Source: Halichoerus grypus (Eukaryota; Chordata; Mammalia; Carnivora; Phocidae). Taken from it: a stretch of DNA of 64,000 nucleotides. The notes beneath the pieces were generated by a model. The model searched no databases. It saw only the letters and a list, made by a program, of their open reading frames with translations, and was not told where the DNA came from. Location of the stretch: the NCBI RefSeq assembly GCF_964656455.1, contig NC_135726.1, positions 18,549,168-18,613,167 on the forward strand, in the 5' to 3' direction. This document shows, piece after piece, positions 33,588 to 46,400 of this stretch (within the stretch, counting starts at the first letter, position 1; every line of letters begins with the position of its first letter). The position numbers were made by a program, and so were the translations under genes.

Positions 33588-33712
33588 GTATTTATTTATT
33601 TTTATTTTTTACTTTGTTTGTTAAGTAGGCTCCACGCCCAGTGTGGGGCTCAAACTCAAGACTCCAAGATCAAGAGTCGCATGCTTTACTGACTGAGCCA
33701 GCCAGGTGCCCT
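33588..33712 (-). mobile_element. CAN-SINE, short, inverted
   Basis: Minus strand: head GGGCACCTGGCTGGCTCAGT, tRNA-like body, GTGGAGCCTACTTAACAAAC tail region. TTGAATGAAATGAGCC to its right resembles GAATGAATTGAGCC on the left. Confidence 0.82.
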
Positions 33713-34059
33713 TGAATGAAATGAGCCTTAGAACAAAGGAACTGGGGCATAGGGGCTGTTGTGTGAGGAGAGCTGGGGATACTGAAACCCAGCCAAGTTC
33801 CCTTTGCAACCTTTTGCTACTGGAGCGAGAGGGAAAGGTGTGGGGTCCCACAGAGGGAAGGTGGGTATGGAGGGGAGGGGAAGGGTATCTGCAATGCCCC
33901 TCTCCTGGGCAGACCACTGTTTTGGAGAGAATGGAACAGAAGCAGGAAAGAAGAAGCAGGAAGGGGCCACAGATTCACTCAACCTGTCCCGTCCAAACAG
34001 GGATGGTAAAAGTGTTCTTACTGAGATATGACTATATGCCAGGGCTGTGGCAACCATTT

Positions 34060-34205
34060 TACCTCTGCATTTCATGTTTTTTATATCTCACAACAACTCC
34101 CATACAGACATTATCCCTGTTCTACACATGAGGAAACTGAGGCTTACCCAAGATAAATGGGCAGAGGTGAAACAGCTAGCAAGTGGCAGAGCTGGGATTT
34201 GAAGG
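34060..34205. repeat. MIR-type ancient SINE, inverted
   Basis: CATGAGGAAACTGAGGCTTA followed by GCAGAGCTGGGATTTGAAGG, the complement of the MIR pattern. Confidence 0.8.
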
Positions 34206-35659
34206 CTGGGCTGTCCTAGGTGTGTTCCAGACTCAGTTTGCTCCTTCTGGGTAACCAAGCTCACCCCAAGAGCTGGGAGGACCAGTAGTGGGAGTGAGGA
34301 TGTCTCAAGGTCATGTCCTGGTCTTGGCTCCTGGGGCCCCTGGCCATACCCCACTTGTGGTGAGTGCGTCTGGCCTGTTGGGGAATGCCTGGGGCCTGAC
34401 TGGCCCAATGTGGATGCAGTTCGCTTGGCAATGAAGAAACACTGCTGAAGTCAAGAGTTCAGATTACTGGAGGGGAAACCCAGCCCTAATTTCTTGCATG
34501 GCTCCTGCTGGGAAGGGTCACAGCTACACCACATACCTACCTTCTGCTGGACATTCGGGGGTTATTTTCACGGGTAAGATCATATCTGAGGTGGGTAGGA
34601 GGGCTCACAAACAGCCCGGGGCCAGGATTCCTGATGGGAAGTGGTTTGCTGGCTCTTGAGACGCGTGTCCTGGCAGGAGGCTCCACCCACAACTCCCTCT
34701 TGGCCACTGGATCTCATCCAGTAAGCTGGAGCCAGTCTCGGGTTGCCCAGGCCCCCAAGACCCCGGGGCCATGGGAAGGACACAAGCGGCCAGGACACCC
34801 CTCAGTCTAGCTGCTGCCTACTTTGAGGACCTCAAGACCAGAGGGTCCTGCATGAACCCCCTCATACTTACCTAGCCAGGCCCTCCTCACTCCAAGGCCC
34901 TCTCAGCTGTTGCCAAGGAAACTGATAGAGCGCCAGACAACCCCACCCAGGTCTCCATGGCAACCTACAACAGCCCACCAGGATCTCCATTGGTGATGTC
35001 ACCTGCGCCCTGAATGGGCGCCCCCACCCTCGCCACACTCATCACAATCAAACGTCAGAGTCTGATAGCAGATCCCTGTCACAAAGTACCTCATAGCCTG
35101 CCTGCCCCCAATCCTCACACATCTTAGACATGAACGAAGGAGGGAACAGGTCATTTTATAGCTAGGCACCCTGAGGCTGGGAGAGGAGGCAAGACCCAGG
35201 AGCCTGGAGGCAGAGACAGGTCTAGAAACCAAGCTCCCCCATTATATCTCCTCCCCTCTTGCCTTGGCATCCACCCTAGTTCTAAGGAGTGGGTGAGCTC
35301 TGGGCAGTGGGGGCACCAAATGGTGGCTCATCCCATCCACCAGCCCCAGCCCTGACCCAAACTGTACTCTACACCTATGCCCCTCCTAGATGGGAGTCTG
35401 AACTTCCAGGCACTGCATATGCCCTGAACTACAGGCCCATCGGGGGCTAGAGGGAAGGAGAGAGACGTTGAAGACTCTTACAGCAGCTGGATCCGGCCCT
35501 GACTCTGTTCCAGTCCCACCCCTAGCCACTCTTGCTGCCATCTGACACCTGTCTGCCAGGATTTCCCCAGCTTTGAGCAACCTCCAGCCCAGGAGCAGAA
35601 TGATCGGGAGCGGAAAGGCCAGGAGCAGAAGGGCCAGGGAGGGCCAGGAAGGGCCATGA

Positions 35660-36010
35660 CCAGGTATTTTTAGCAGAGTTTGCTGGCAGCTGTCTGGAGG
35701 GTGCTGGGAGGTGAGGCGGTGCTGAGTTCATCCTTTCCCTTCTCGGGGCCTATATTCCCTCCCCCAAAACCAAGCATGCACCCCTACCTGCAATACACTG
35801 CCAGAACACCTCCCTTCCTTCACCCCCTCCCCCAGAAAGCTCTCCATATGTCCCCAGAGGCTCCCATGGTGACACTAACCCTCACCCTGAAGGACAGCCT
35901 CATCGGGTAGAACCTTCAACTCCCCAGGGCAGGGAGGGGAATAGGGAGGACTTGGCACCAAGGCCAGAAGCCCAGATTTAGGACCCTTCAGTTCTAGCTC
36001 ATATATGGGC
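35660..36010 (+). promoter_or_regulatory. Possible muscle-type enhancer upstream of RRAD
   Basis: Within 350 bp there are a MEF2-like site (TATTTTTAG, 35665-35673), an E-box CAGCTG (35687-35692) and an SRF/CArG-like TCATATATGG (about 35999-36008), 0.5-0.85 kb before the RRAD first exon. RRAD is known to be expressed in heart and muscle, so the arrangement is plausible, but each motif is short. Confidence 0.35.
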
Positions 36011-36349
36011 CTGTGGGGAGTGGGTGTCCTGAACAGAGAAGGGTGAAGTCTGTCCAGCCTGTATCCCTCGGCTTGCTTGGGCAACAGGCCAGGGCTGGGG
36101 GAGAGCAAAGGGAGAATTCACTGTTAAAGGGCCAGAACTAATTCTTCCCCAGAGAGGAGCTGGCACAGTTGGCTAGTCCGGCTTTCCGCCTTGACCCCAC
36201 CCAGGATGGTACCCCCAACTCCAAACCCCTCCCCCACACCATTCAACCTAGTCCCCCCTCTCCTGGTCCCTCCTTCCCTGCCTCCCACCGCACGCGCTCA
36301 GACCCGGGCTTTGTCTGCCCAGTCGGGTGGGGCGGGGTCTCGGTGGGTG

Positions 36350-37240
36350 GGCGCGAGGTCCTGGGAGGGGGGCGGGGGATTCCCCCGAGGGGGAGGCGGA
36401 CCGACACGTCAGCCCCCGCAGCAGCGGGGACGCGGGCGAGCGCGGGGGTGGGGGCGGGGGCGGGCAGGCGCTTAAATAGGCAGCTCTGGAGCCGGGACCC
36501 AGAGCGGACTGAGGAGGCGGCGGCTGCGGCAGCGTCGGGTGTCCGAGCCAGGGTCTGCGAGTGGACTGTATCCGGGCCTGGAACCTACTTCGGACCGTGT
36601 CCGTGTGCGGTTGGGTGAGTGTCCTGGCGGCGCGGGGTGCGGGTGGTCGCACCGTCCGTCCGGGGTGCGGATGGACGAGTCGGGAGGGTGGCTCACGAGT
36701 CTGGGCGCCAGGACCTCCACGGCCGGGAGGGGACTGCGGCAGGTCCTCGGCCCGAGCGTCGGGCCTGACCCCGGCGTCGGGCAGGCGCGCCCGGGGGTCC
36801 AGCCTCCCACACGGTCTGCACGGCGGTGACCCTGCCGTCCCCACTCCCGTTCCCCAGACGGCGTCGGGCGCCATGACTCTGAATGGCGGCGGCAGCGGAG
36901 CGGGCGGGAGCCGCGGCGGGGCCCGGGAGCGCGAGCGCCGTCGGGGCAGCACACCGTGGGGCCCGGCGCCCCCGCTGCACCGCCGAAGCATGCCGGTGGA
37001 CGAGCGCGACCTGCAGGCGGCGCTGACTCCGGGAGCTCTGGCAGCGGCCGGGGCCGGGACCGGGGCCCAGGGTGCGACGCTCGACTGGCCCGAGGGCTCC
37101 TCCGAGTCGCTCAGCTCAGGGGGCAGCGACTCAGACGACAGCGTTTACAAGGTGCTGCTGCTGGGGGCGCCTGGTGTGGGCAAGAGCGCTCTGGCGCGCA
37201 TCTTCGGTGGTGTCGAGGATGGGCCTGAAGCAGAGGCCGC
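36350..37240 (+). promoter_or_regulatory. RRAD core promoter and CpG island
   Basis: A GC-rich block surrounds a TATA-like element, TTAAATAGG at about 36472-36480, about 30 bp before the inferred start of the non-coding first exon. That exon ends at a GTGAGT donor after 36614. The CpG-dense stretch continues through the first coding exon. Confidence 0.65.
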
Positions 37241-39434
37241 AGGTGAGGGGGCTGTGACTGTTCAAGGGAGGGGAGATGCCAGGGCAGGACTGAGGGCTAC
37301 AGGGCTGGGGACCTGGATTAAAAGCGGCACATACCATGGGATTCTGAAGGCACTTTCAGAATCATGCCTCTACCTACCCATTTCACAGATGGGGAAACTA
37401 AGGGAGAAGGGATCTCCAGCCCTTGGTAGGGGAAGAAATGCCCAGAGTAGAAGGCCCAGGCCATACCTGTAGGATGGGGATAGGACATCCCTCTCCCTGC
37501 CAGGGCTGGCAGGAACACAGCCAGAGGGAGTTTCTAGGAGAAGAGCCCTAGGTGACCAAGGCTCCCAAAGAATGTGACAGTCACTATTCTAACTCAGGCT
37601 ACTGTGGTCAGAGCTACCCTGGGGCCCACGCAACAGGAGGGCGGGGAACGCAGGAGTGGCAACCCAGGACATTGTCAGCTTGGGGAAGCGGTGTCTAGGT
37701 GAGGGTCAGACACACCACGCCCTGTCCGGCCCGCTTCTCGGCCCTGTCATTTCTTTTGTCACATAGCGGCCATCAGTGGAGGGAAAGGTTAGGGGGGCTC
37801 TAGGGTGGAGATGGAGGGTGTGGCCAAAACAGGAAACCTGGCACATGGTGTGGGAGGGTGGCTTTTGGCAGCCAGCAGATCACCTGACTACTAGTCTCCT
37901 GCCTAGGGCACACATATGATCGGTCCATCGTGGTGGATGGAGAAGAGGCATCACTCATGGTCTATGACATTTGGGAGCAGGTAGGCTGCAGGCTGAGACC
38001 CAGGCCAGGGTGGGAGGGGTGACCTGGGGATAGGGGCCTGCTTAGAGGGGCAGCCTTGTAGCCCGGGCATGAGAACTGTTGGTAGATATGCATGTGTATG
38101 TGTTCCCCAGGATAGCAGCCGCTGGCTACCTGGTCACTGCATGGCTATGGGGGATGCGTACGTCATCGTGTACTCAGTGACAGATAAGGGAAGCTTCGAG
38201 AAAGCCTCAGAGCTGCGGGTCCAGCTGCGGCGGGCACGGCAGATGGACGACGTGCCCATTATCCTAGTGGGCAACAAGAGCGACCTGGTGCGCTCTCGAG
38301 AGGTCTCCTTGGATGGTGAGCAGGGAGTGGGTCGGAAAGGGAGGGACATCCTGGCTGGGCTGTGGTCCATTCAGTCTTGGCTCAGCTCAAGTCCCTGGGG
38401 ATCATAAGTGGCTAAAAATGTTCAGGAAGAAAACTTGAGGGGGAGAGGGGGGAAAGCTGCTGCCCTCCCACGGGACTCGCAGCGGGCTGAGAGGCCTGGG
38501 GGAAGGACCAGATGCTCTGGGGAGGAAGAAGCTGCTGGGCACTGAGCTGGGCCACCTCAGGACCCTCCTCTCCTGTACCCTTTGGCCCTGGCCTGACAGA
38601 TGAGGAGTGAGGAGAGTGCAGGGAACTGGGCTAGGAGGTCAGAGTGTGGATTCAGGGCCAGGGCCGGTCTCGGCGTGGGCTTGACCCTGGGGAGGATCTG
38701 CTCCTCTTCGGCTCAGCATTCTCCTCTGTGGCCCCCAGAACGGAGTCCCTCAGAGGAACCTAGCAGTGACTCGGTGACATCCTCCTCCCAATTTCACTGG
38801 TTATTCATTATAACATCAAACCATGAAATACTAAGGTGCCCAACAAAGCTCTCCTTCTCTTGTGTTGACTGCTTCAGCATTTCCATTTAAATATCAGGCT
38901 TCCAATTATTTCAATAAATGAGTTTCCTCTTGTAAGCCTTTGTGAGCTCCTTAAAGGTGGGCACATTCTGCCAGTTGGGTGACCCAGCAATGCCTTGGAT
39001 CCTCTGTACAGGAGCTGGGGTCGGTGTTTCTGGGGACCCCCAGGGCTCCTCCCCTGGTCCCCAGATTCCTGAGTGGTAGCTGCTATGGGGTGGCTAGAGT
39101 CTGAGTGGGCTCCTCCCCCCCCCTTTATTTCACTGCCATGTGCCTGTCCCCACCAGAGGGCCGGGCCTGTGCCGTGGTCTTCGACTGCAAGTTTATTGAG
39201 ACCTCCGCGGCGTTGCACCACAATGTCCAGGCCTTGTTCGAGGGTGTTGTGCGCCAGATACGCCTGCGCAGGGACAGCAAAGAGGCCAACGCACGTCGAC
39301 AAGCGGGTACCCGGCGGCGAGAGAGTCTTGGCAAGAAGGCAAAGCGTTTCTTGGGCCGCATCGTAGCACGCAACAGCCGCAAGATGGCCTTTCGTGCCAA
39401 GTCCAAGTCCTGCCACGATCTCTCTGTGCTCTAG
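36873..39434 (+). CDS. RRAD: RRAD, RGK-family small GTPase Rad
   Basis: Coding exons are 36873-37242, 37907-37980, 38111-38315 and 39157-39434, 927 bp in total for 308 residues, equal to human RRAD. A non-coding exon 1 ends at 36614 and splices to 36858, 15 bp before the ATG. The protein is a membrane-associated RGK GTPase that binds calcium-channel beta subunits and calmodulin and damps L-type calcium current in heart and muscle. Visible motifs are the P-loop GAPGVGKS at residues 98-105, NKSD at 203-206 and ETSA at 231-234. The switch II region reads DIWEQD instead of DxxGQ, the known RGK peculiarity. The basic C-terminus (KKAKRFLGRIVARNSRK) ends CHDLSVL and lacks a CaaX box. A TATA-like box and CpG island precede it, and AATAAA follows at 39767. 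Confidence 0.97.
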
Positions 39435-39766
39435 ACTCCACAGGCACATACTGCGTTGTGCATACAAATGGGCAGATTGGTGGGCTGGCCCAGCCACCTG
39501 CCCTGGGTGCCTCACGGCACACCCCACCTCATGGTCATGGACAGATAGACAGTGCTGCCCGGGCAGCTCCCAGTGGCCATCAAGGGCTGGGCCCTCGGCG
39601 ATGCATCTACAGGCCAGGGCGTGTCCCCAGCAGCGGCCCGAGCCCAGCCCGTGGGGCAGGCCTGTGTGTGGGGACAGGACTCTAGCTTTCTCCACACTTG
39701 GGGTGTGCATGCTCTGGAGGGAGGCTGTTCAGTGCAGTGGTTATTTGTTTACATGCAAATTTTTGT

Positions 39767-39772
39767 AATAAA
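39767..39772 (+). terminator. Poly(A) signal of RRAD
   Basis: Canonical AATAAA about 330 bp after the RRAD stop, followed within 30 bp by a GT-rich stretch suited to cleavage-factor binding. Confidence 0.85.
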
Positions 39773-39789
39773 GACTATTTCCTGATAGA

Positions 39790-42700
39790 TCAGGGCTGTT
39801 GACTTTGTGTTTCCTCCCGATAGGGGGCTGTAAGAGCAGAAAGGGTTCCTGAGGTGGAGGGATGGGGCCTCACTGCCCTACCCTAGTGTGCGGCCTTGAC
39901 TGTCCTAATATTTGGGCTCCGATCTAGCCAGATGGACCAGAGGGGCAGATGTGGGTCATGGCCTGATTGGAGAGCCAAGCAGCAGGAGGAGACAAAAGCC
40001 CCTCCCAGATCTTTCTCTTGCACTGGGGCCTGGCATTGCCCAGCTGATTAAGGGTTCAGCCACCCCACTGTATGTAAGGAAAACTGAGTCTGTCTGAGGG
40101 ACCACGGCCTGCCCCAAATCTCATGGCCAAACAAAAACACTGGGTCTGACTTCTGGGCTGGTGTCTCCATCCTGCCTCCTCCCGAGGGGCTGGAAAGTTG
40201 CTGAGGTGGGGTAGCTGTGGAAGATTTCTGAGACTCCCTGGCTGGGAAAGGAGGAGGCCAGTGTCTGGGGCTGGCTACGGAGCGAGGGCCTCACTGTTGT
40301 CTCCTCTGGGAGGGGCCGGGCCAGAGTCTTCCGTGCTCAGCACTGGCTGACATGGTCTTGGCGGGAACCCCTCCCGGAGCCCTCCCTGCCTAGAAGGAGA
40401 GGCTTTGTATTTGTGTGGGCATGTGTGTATGTTTGCTGATGGCTGGGGCTGTGCCTGTCTCCCCGCCGCCGACACCAGACACAGGTGACTGCTGGCACTT
40501 GCCCTACGGCGTTTGGGGAAGGAGTATCTATCTCCGTTTGGCAATGGCAGACGGGGAACCGAAGAAGTTGAGGTCACACAGGTAGAAGTGGCTGAGTAGG
40601 GACTGGTATGTAAGTCTGCCGGTCTCCAGAGCCTGAAAGCAGCCTGTGGCGAGGCCTGGGACAGTTTCTGAGAAGGTTCTGGGCAAGGGTCCATACATCT
40701 CCTTCATTGGTTCAATTCGTTTATTCCACAGGCCCCTAGGAGCTCTTGCAACCTGGTTAGAACACTGATTGCAGTTGTTCAATGGCAGAAGGTGTCAGGG
40801 CCACTTCTGAATGTGCAGGACCTGTCTTGACTCACCCACATGCCCCCCAGGGCAGTGTTAACTGCTCAAAGCTGCTGCCGCTCCCCACTCCCACCCTGCA
40901 ACATACTTAGAGGCATGTGGAAGGCATGGTTTTCTCAGAGCAGGTGAACATCCTGAGGCCTGAAGAAGAATCCAGGCCTTCCTGGCCCCGCTACTTATTG
41001 GCTGTGTGACCCTGGGCAAGCCACTCAGCATCTCTGTGCCCTAGTATGTGACATGGGGACAGTGCCCCTTCCAAGTGGAGTTGGGGGAATACTGAAGGCA
41101 TGTGCTTAGAGCAGTGCTGGGTGCATAGTAGGAGCTCAACACATGGGAGATCCCTTCAACAACCCCACAGTGCCCTGCTCCAGGCTGGGGTGCCTGGGGT
41201 CCCTGAGTGACCCTGAGGCAGGCGCTGGGCTTGTGGCAGACAAGGCTGGAGGCGCGTGAGGCGTCCCCGCCCATCCTCCAGATATGCGGTGAGAAGGACT
41301 CGGGGAAGACCATGGGAAACTCCGAGGACAAGGATGGACTGGCAACAGGATCCCTGACCCTTCCCCCACTCACCCCTGGTCGTGGACTCCCAGGCCCCAG
41401 AAGCTTCTCCTGGCTCCACTTGGCTGCCTTCGGTGGGGGAGGGGTCTCTGGCAAGCCCTGTGATTCCCTCAAGGTCACCTGAGCTGGCTCAATCTGCTCT
41501 TCCCTCTCAGAGGCACGGGACAGTCCGTTGTCCCAGCCCTGTCCGTGTCAGCAGCCAGTGTGAGCCCTCTGGGAGCCTCAGGGGATCTCACGGGCTTCTG
41601 TGCCCCCACCTACTGGTCCCACTGGTGGGTGGTCTGGAGCCACATACCCAGTTCAGGTCATGCTCATTTATCCTTCATGTGCAACCTCTAGCTCCTTGTT
41701 TTTGATCCAGTGAGAAGCTGCCAGGGCCAAGTGAGGGCAAGGTCATGACTGGGTCCCTGAGACCTGCCCTGGAGGGGTCCCAGTCTGATGGGAGAGATAG
41801 ACAATGACAATCTGGTGTCTTTTCTGCCTTGATAGAGGTATAGCACATGGCATGGCATAGAGGGTATTCCCAGAAAAGAATCCTGAACAAGCCTGGGAGC
41901 CCAGGGAAGGTTTCCTGGAGAAAGGAATATTTGAGCTGAGTACTGAAGTCTGAGTAGGTGCTCACCAGACAGATGAAGGGAGGGAAGGGCATTCCAGACA
42001 AAAGGAACAGAGTGGACCAAGGTAGAGCTGCAGATGCTGGTGCATGGGGGAGAAGTGGGATCGAGTCTGGAACCACAGAAAAAGAAGTAATGTCCAAGCC
42101 CAGAGGCCCAAGAAGTCCCCACTGGGCTGTATAGGAACGGGAGAAGTGCCAGGCCAATGATCTCCCCACCTCCCTGGGCTGGCAGTCACGGATGCTGAGC
42201 AGCCCCCAGCTTTCCAAAGTCAATGAGTAACTTGGGGGGCTGGGCAGGGCCAGGCCTGCTGCTGTAGGCCCAGTGGTGTTTTCCACTCCTGAGCAAGCAT
42301 GGCTGGACCGCCTACCTGCTCAAGTGTCCGCCCTGCCCTACCCCACCCCACCCATCCCGGCCTGGCCAGCGCTCCCTGGAGAAAGAGCCCTCTCTCCAGG
42401 CAGCTGGACCAAGGGAGCCCGCCTTAGGCACCGGAGGGTGAGGGCCCTGGAGTGGAGGGGTGAGCAGGGCTGAGGCTGGGGTTGGTGGTAGGGGAAGGAA
42501 AAACATTGGCCTGTCCAGCCCTTGTTCAGGGAAGAATTCCCAGGAGTGGCTGGAGTGGTTGTCCATGCTCTGCATGCCCAGCTCCATGCTGAGGGCTGGC
42601 AAATCCCAAGAGGAGGGCAGGGTTCCTGCCCGAGGGGACTCTGTGTCTGAAGGATGGCAGTGGGTGGAAAAACAGGGCCCAAGACCCTGAACCATGGGTC

Positions 42701-43438
42701 CTCTGTTCCAGGAGGAATTGTCCTATGGTCAAGTCCTGTGTGACCTTGGTCAGGCCTTGCCCTTCAGGCTTTGCCTACAACATGAGGCGGCTGCAGGAAG
42801 GGACCCTCAGGGTCATCAGGGTCTTTCCAGCTTCAGACTTTTGTGATATTTGGGGCTGCTGGGCAATTACCACTTTGGGATCTCTGTACAAGCTGGGGAG
42901 GCTATGTCAGCAACGAGCCAGAGGTGTGGAGGTGAAACTCCCATGGAGATCCTTGTGGCGGCAAGAACCGGAGGCAGGATGGCTGGGCCTGGGGGCCGGG
43001 GTGGGCCTGGTTGAGGAGCTGGATGCCCTTCAACCCTGCAGGAGGTGGGGAGTCACAGGCTCCTCTAAGGGGAGGAAGAGGAGGCCAGTCTGTCGTGAGG
43101 TCCCTCTGGCTACTGGTATGGAATAGACCGAGGCAGGGGACAAGGATGGGAGTGGGTGGAGGGCAATGTCCAAGTGGGTGAGATGGGGAGGGGCAGCTCT
43201 GAGAGTATAGAAGGACAGGGGACAGGAGGAGGCTTGACTGCCTTTCCCATAGTGACAGGTAGCAGAGGTCCCACTGAAGAAGGCACAGTTGCACCCTGTG
43301 GGGCCTGGGGAAGCCATGGCTTGGGCTGAGTGGGGATGAAGGGAGGGATACTCTCTAGGAGGAGAGCAGTGGGAGGGAACCCTTGCCCGCTGATCTGGCT
43401 GGATCCTTCCTGCCACGTCCCTCAGGCCCGTCCTGACC
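39790..43438. other. Intergenic, RRAD to CDH16
   Basis: Mostly single-copy, moderately GC-rich sequence with one or two faint MIR pieces (about 40.54-40.61 and 40.98-41.14 kb). No gene, strong motif or young repeat is visible. Confidence 0.55.
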
Positions 43439-46400
43439 ATGGTCCCTGTCTGGCTGTTGCTGTTTTGCCTCTCTGTAGCCCAGGTGAGCTGGGCCCCACT
43501 CGTCCCCTTCGGATCCCGGCCTTGGGGGTTGGCGCCCTTCTCTCCCATTCCACCTGGACCAGCCGCACTGACCATGGAAGGGACTAGCTGTGGGAGGGTG
43601 TGCAGAGCTGGCTATAGACCTCCTGTGGGATCAGGAGGTCAAAGGCCAGAAGGTGGATGGGCTAAGGTATGGCCAGGCCCATGGAAGGGGCAGAAATTCC
43701 CCATCCTGGTCAGGCACCCATGACAGGAAGGCAAAGCCTGGAGACAAGGTGAGAGTCCTCCCCCCAGGTTTTCCCCGAGGTCCAGCCTGCAGAACTGTAT
43801 GTGGAAGTCCCAGAAAACTATGGTGGAAATTTCCCCTTGTACCTGATCAAGGTGAGCCTAAGAGCTGCGTGGGCTGCCCTCCCCCCAGGTCCCACTTCCC
43901 CCACCTCCAGCATTTCTCTCTCTTTCTTGCTCTGCCTTTCTTTCAATCCTGCTTCCTGGACAGTATGTGATATAGTGTGAGTGACTAACAAAATTTCAAT
44001 TCCAGAAGAAAGTAGAGTTTTAATAAACTATTGGTGGTGGGGTTTTGGGCTTTAGAAAGGAGGGCGGGGAGTACTGGGGAGCATCAAGTACAGGGGAAAG
44101 AGCTCTGGCTTTGAATGTTGGTCCTGTGATTTACTGGCTGTGTGACTTCAGGCAAGTGCTAGCCCTCTCTGAGCCTCAGTTTCCCCACATATAAAATGGG
44201 GCCATTGGGTGGAGGGGCATCCCCCAGGGGTAGCTCCCACTGCCTTTACCTCTGCTCTCCCTCACAGCTGCCACTGCCCCCTGAGGAGACTGAGGGCGAG
44301 ATTGTGCTGTCGGGGACCCCAAGCGTGGCAGCTGAGGGCCCCTTTGCTGTGGATCCAGAGTCTGGCTTCTTGCTGGTGACCAGGGCCCTGGACCGAGAAG
44401 AACAAGCGGAGTACCGGCTACAGGTATGACTGGGCCCGATGTCGGGGAGAATGGTGAAGGTGGGCCAGGGTGCTGACGAGCCTTCCCTGCCAGGTCACCC
44501 TGGAGACTGAGGATGGACGTGTCTTGTGGGGCCCGCAGCCTGTGCTTGTGCATGTGAAGGATGAGAATGACCAGGTGCCCCACTTCTCTCAGTCCATCTA
44601 CAGAGTTCAGCTGAGCCAGGGCACCAGGCCCGGTGAGTGCCCAGGGCCACCAGCGAGCGACAGGTCAGGTGGGCCCTGAGGAGAGAACAGAGAGTAAAGG
44701 GATGGCTGACCATCAGCATAAGGACAGGGCAGCCAGGGTCCAAGCTGCCCCCTCCCACTTCTGTCCCATCTCGTTCTCCCCACCCCACTGAGAGTCCTCC
44801 AGTCCCATCCACTCTTGGCCTCAGTTTGCTCTCCTGCAAACTGAGTACTGAGTCCCCTCAGTACTCCCTGTCCTCCTTTCTAATCTGTGGCTCACCTCCA
44901 GCGTCCCGATATGATGACGGATATGGAAGGAAGTACCAGGGAGAGATGGAGGAGGCATGGGAAATTCTCCCCACCCCCTGCACCCCTTAAGGTTTGCCCT
45001 CTCCACACGCCAGGCATCCCCTTCCTATTCCTTGAGGCTTTGGACGAGGATGAGCCAGGCACAGCCAACTCAGATCTCCGATTCTACGTCCTGAACCAGG
45101 CCCCAGCCCAGCCTTCCCCAGACATGTTCCAGCTGGAGCCTCGGCTGGGGGCTCTGGCCCTCAGCCCTGAGGGTGAGCCTAAGCTGGGTGTGATGAGGGG
45201 AGAGGGTCAGGGAAAGCTGGGGAAGGCGGCATGTGAGCTGTAATCGTAGGATGGGTTGAAGTTTGAGAGATGAAGAAGAAAGAGTATTCTAGGTGGAGAG
45301 TGGCAAGGCAAAAGGCTTGAACCATTCATGGAGAGAAAAAATGGTATGAACGGAATAGCCTCAGCCCTACACTCTGGACACCCAAGCCTAAGGGTCAAGG
45401 CTAGGAGAGACCTGAGGGGTTGTAGCCTAGGATGTTGCTGGGACACCTTTGGACTGATTGTTAGGGAGAGCTGGACCTGGGAGTTCAGACCAGAGGCACA
45501 GGATGGAGATGGAAAGCAAAGCTAACCATACACCTACCAGCCAGTCACCCATTCACCCATCTACCACCCAACCCCATACGCAGCCCATCTATTCAAATAC
45601 CTACCCAAACTAACCCATCCACACACCCAACTCCCCATCCATTTACCCAGTCAACCATCCATTCATCCAGCTGGTCATCTACTCATCTCCCCATCCACCC
45701 ATGGACCACTCCCCTCATCCTAGTCATCCAGTCCATCAGCCATTCATTGTGTGGATAGCTATAGAAATGACTTTGCAAACTTTCAAGTCCTGCTTGGGTC
45801 TCACTCTGGTGCTAAAAGCACTTCTTGCCCTTGGGCCCAGAGGGCATCCTAAACACCTGCCATATGCTTGGCTTTGTGTTTGTTACCTCGCTGAGAAGGA
45901 TGCCCTGGACTCCTGCCAGCTGACCACCCTGCCCCTTCTAGGAAGCACCAGCCTAGACCAGGCTGAAGAAGGATCCTACCAGCTGTTGGTACAGGTCAAG
46001 GACATGGGTGACCAGGCTTCAGGCCACCAGGCCACAGCCACTGTAGATGTCTCCATAGTAGAGAACACCTGGGTGCCCCTAGATCCTGTCCACCTGGCAG
46101 AGAATCTCAAAGTTCCATACCCACACCACATGGCCCAGGTAAGTGAGTGGCTGTCAGTGGTTGAAGTAGTCCCGTGGCTGGTACAGCTGGGACTGAGTCT
46201 CAAGATTTGGGGGTGGGTGGGTCTGAGGCCCAACTTGACCCCTGCTCCTCCCCTACCTACGTTCCTCCCTCTACTGTCCCCATCAGTTCCCATCATGGAG
46301 TACAGTGTCCAAGGCCCTGGGACCAGGCCATAGCCCCTCACCTGCTCTCCTCTGCCCAGCGTGGCTCTGGGCCCTGACCTGCCCCTGCCCCAGGCTTCCC

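Larger units (their letters stand above)
30980..36350. other. Intergenic, CIAO2B to RRAD
   Basis: An inverted L1 with nested SINEs (31.1-32.1 kb), a CTCF-like site, a short SINE, a MIR and the RRAD-proximal motif cluster. No coding exon was recognised. Confidence 0.6.

Noticed and set aside
36248..36991. Long minus-strand open frame over the RRAD promoter
   Set aside because: CpG-island artefact: Pro/Arg-rich shadow of the GC-rich promoter and RRAD coding exon.
38874..39710. 278-codon minus-strand frame over RRAD exon 5
   Set aside because: Antisense shadow of a genuine coding exon, with no splice or homology support.
42273..43300. Possible upstream CDH16 exons
   Set aside because: Open frames here are scattered, with no acceptor or donor leading into MVPVWLLLF; the first coding exon already has a signal peptide and the total length equals human CDH16.
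45540..45725. CCAT-rich repeat as a CRISPR-like array
   Set aside because: The units are tetranucleotide-based and imperfect, with no unique spacers; the genome is mammalian.
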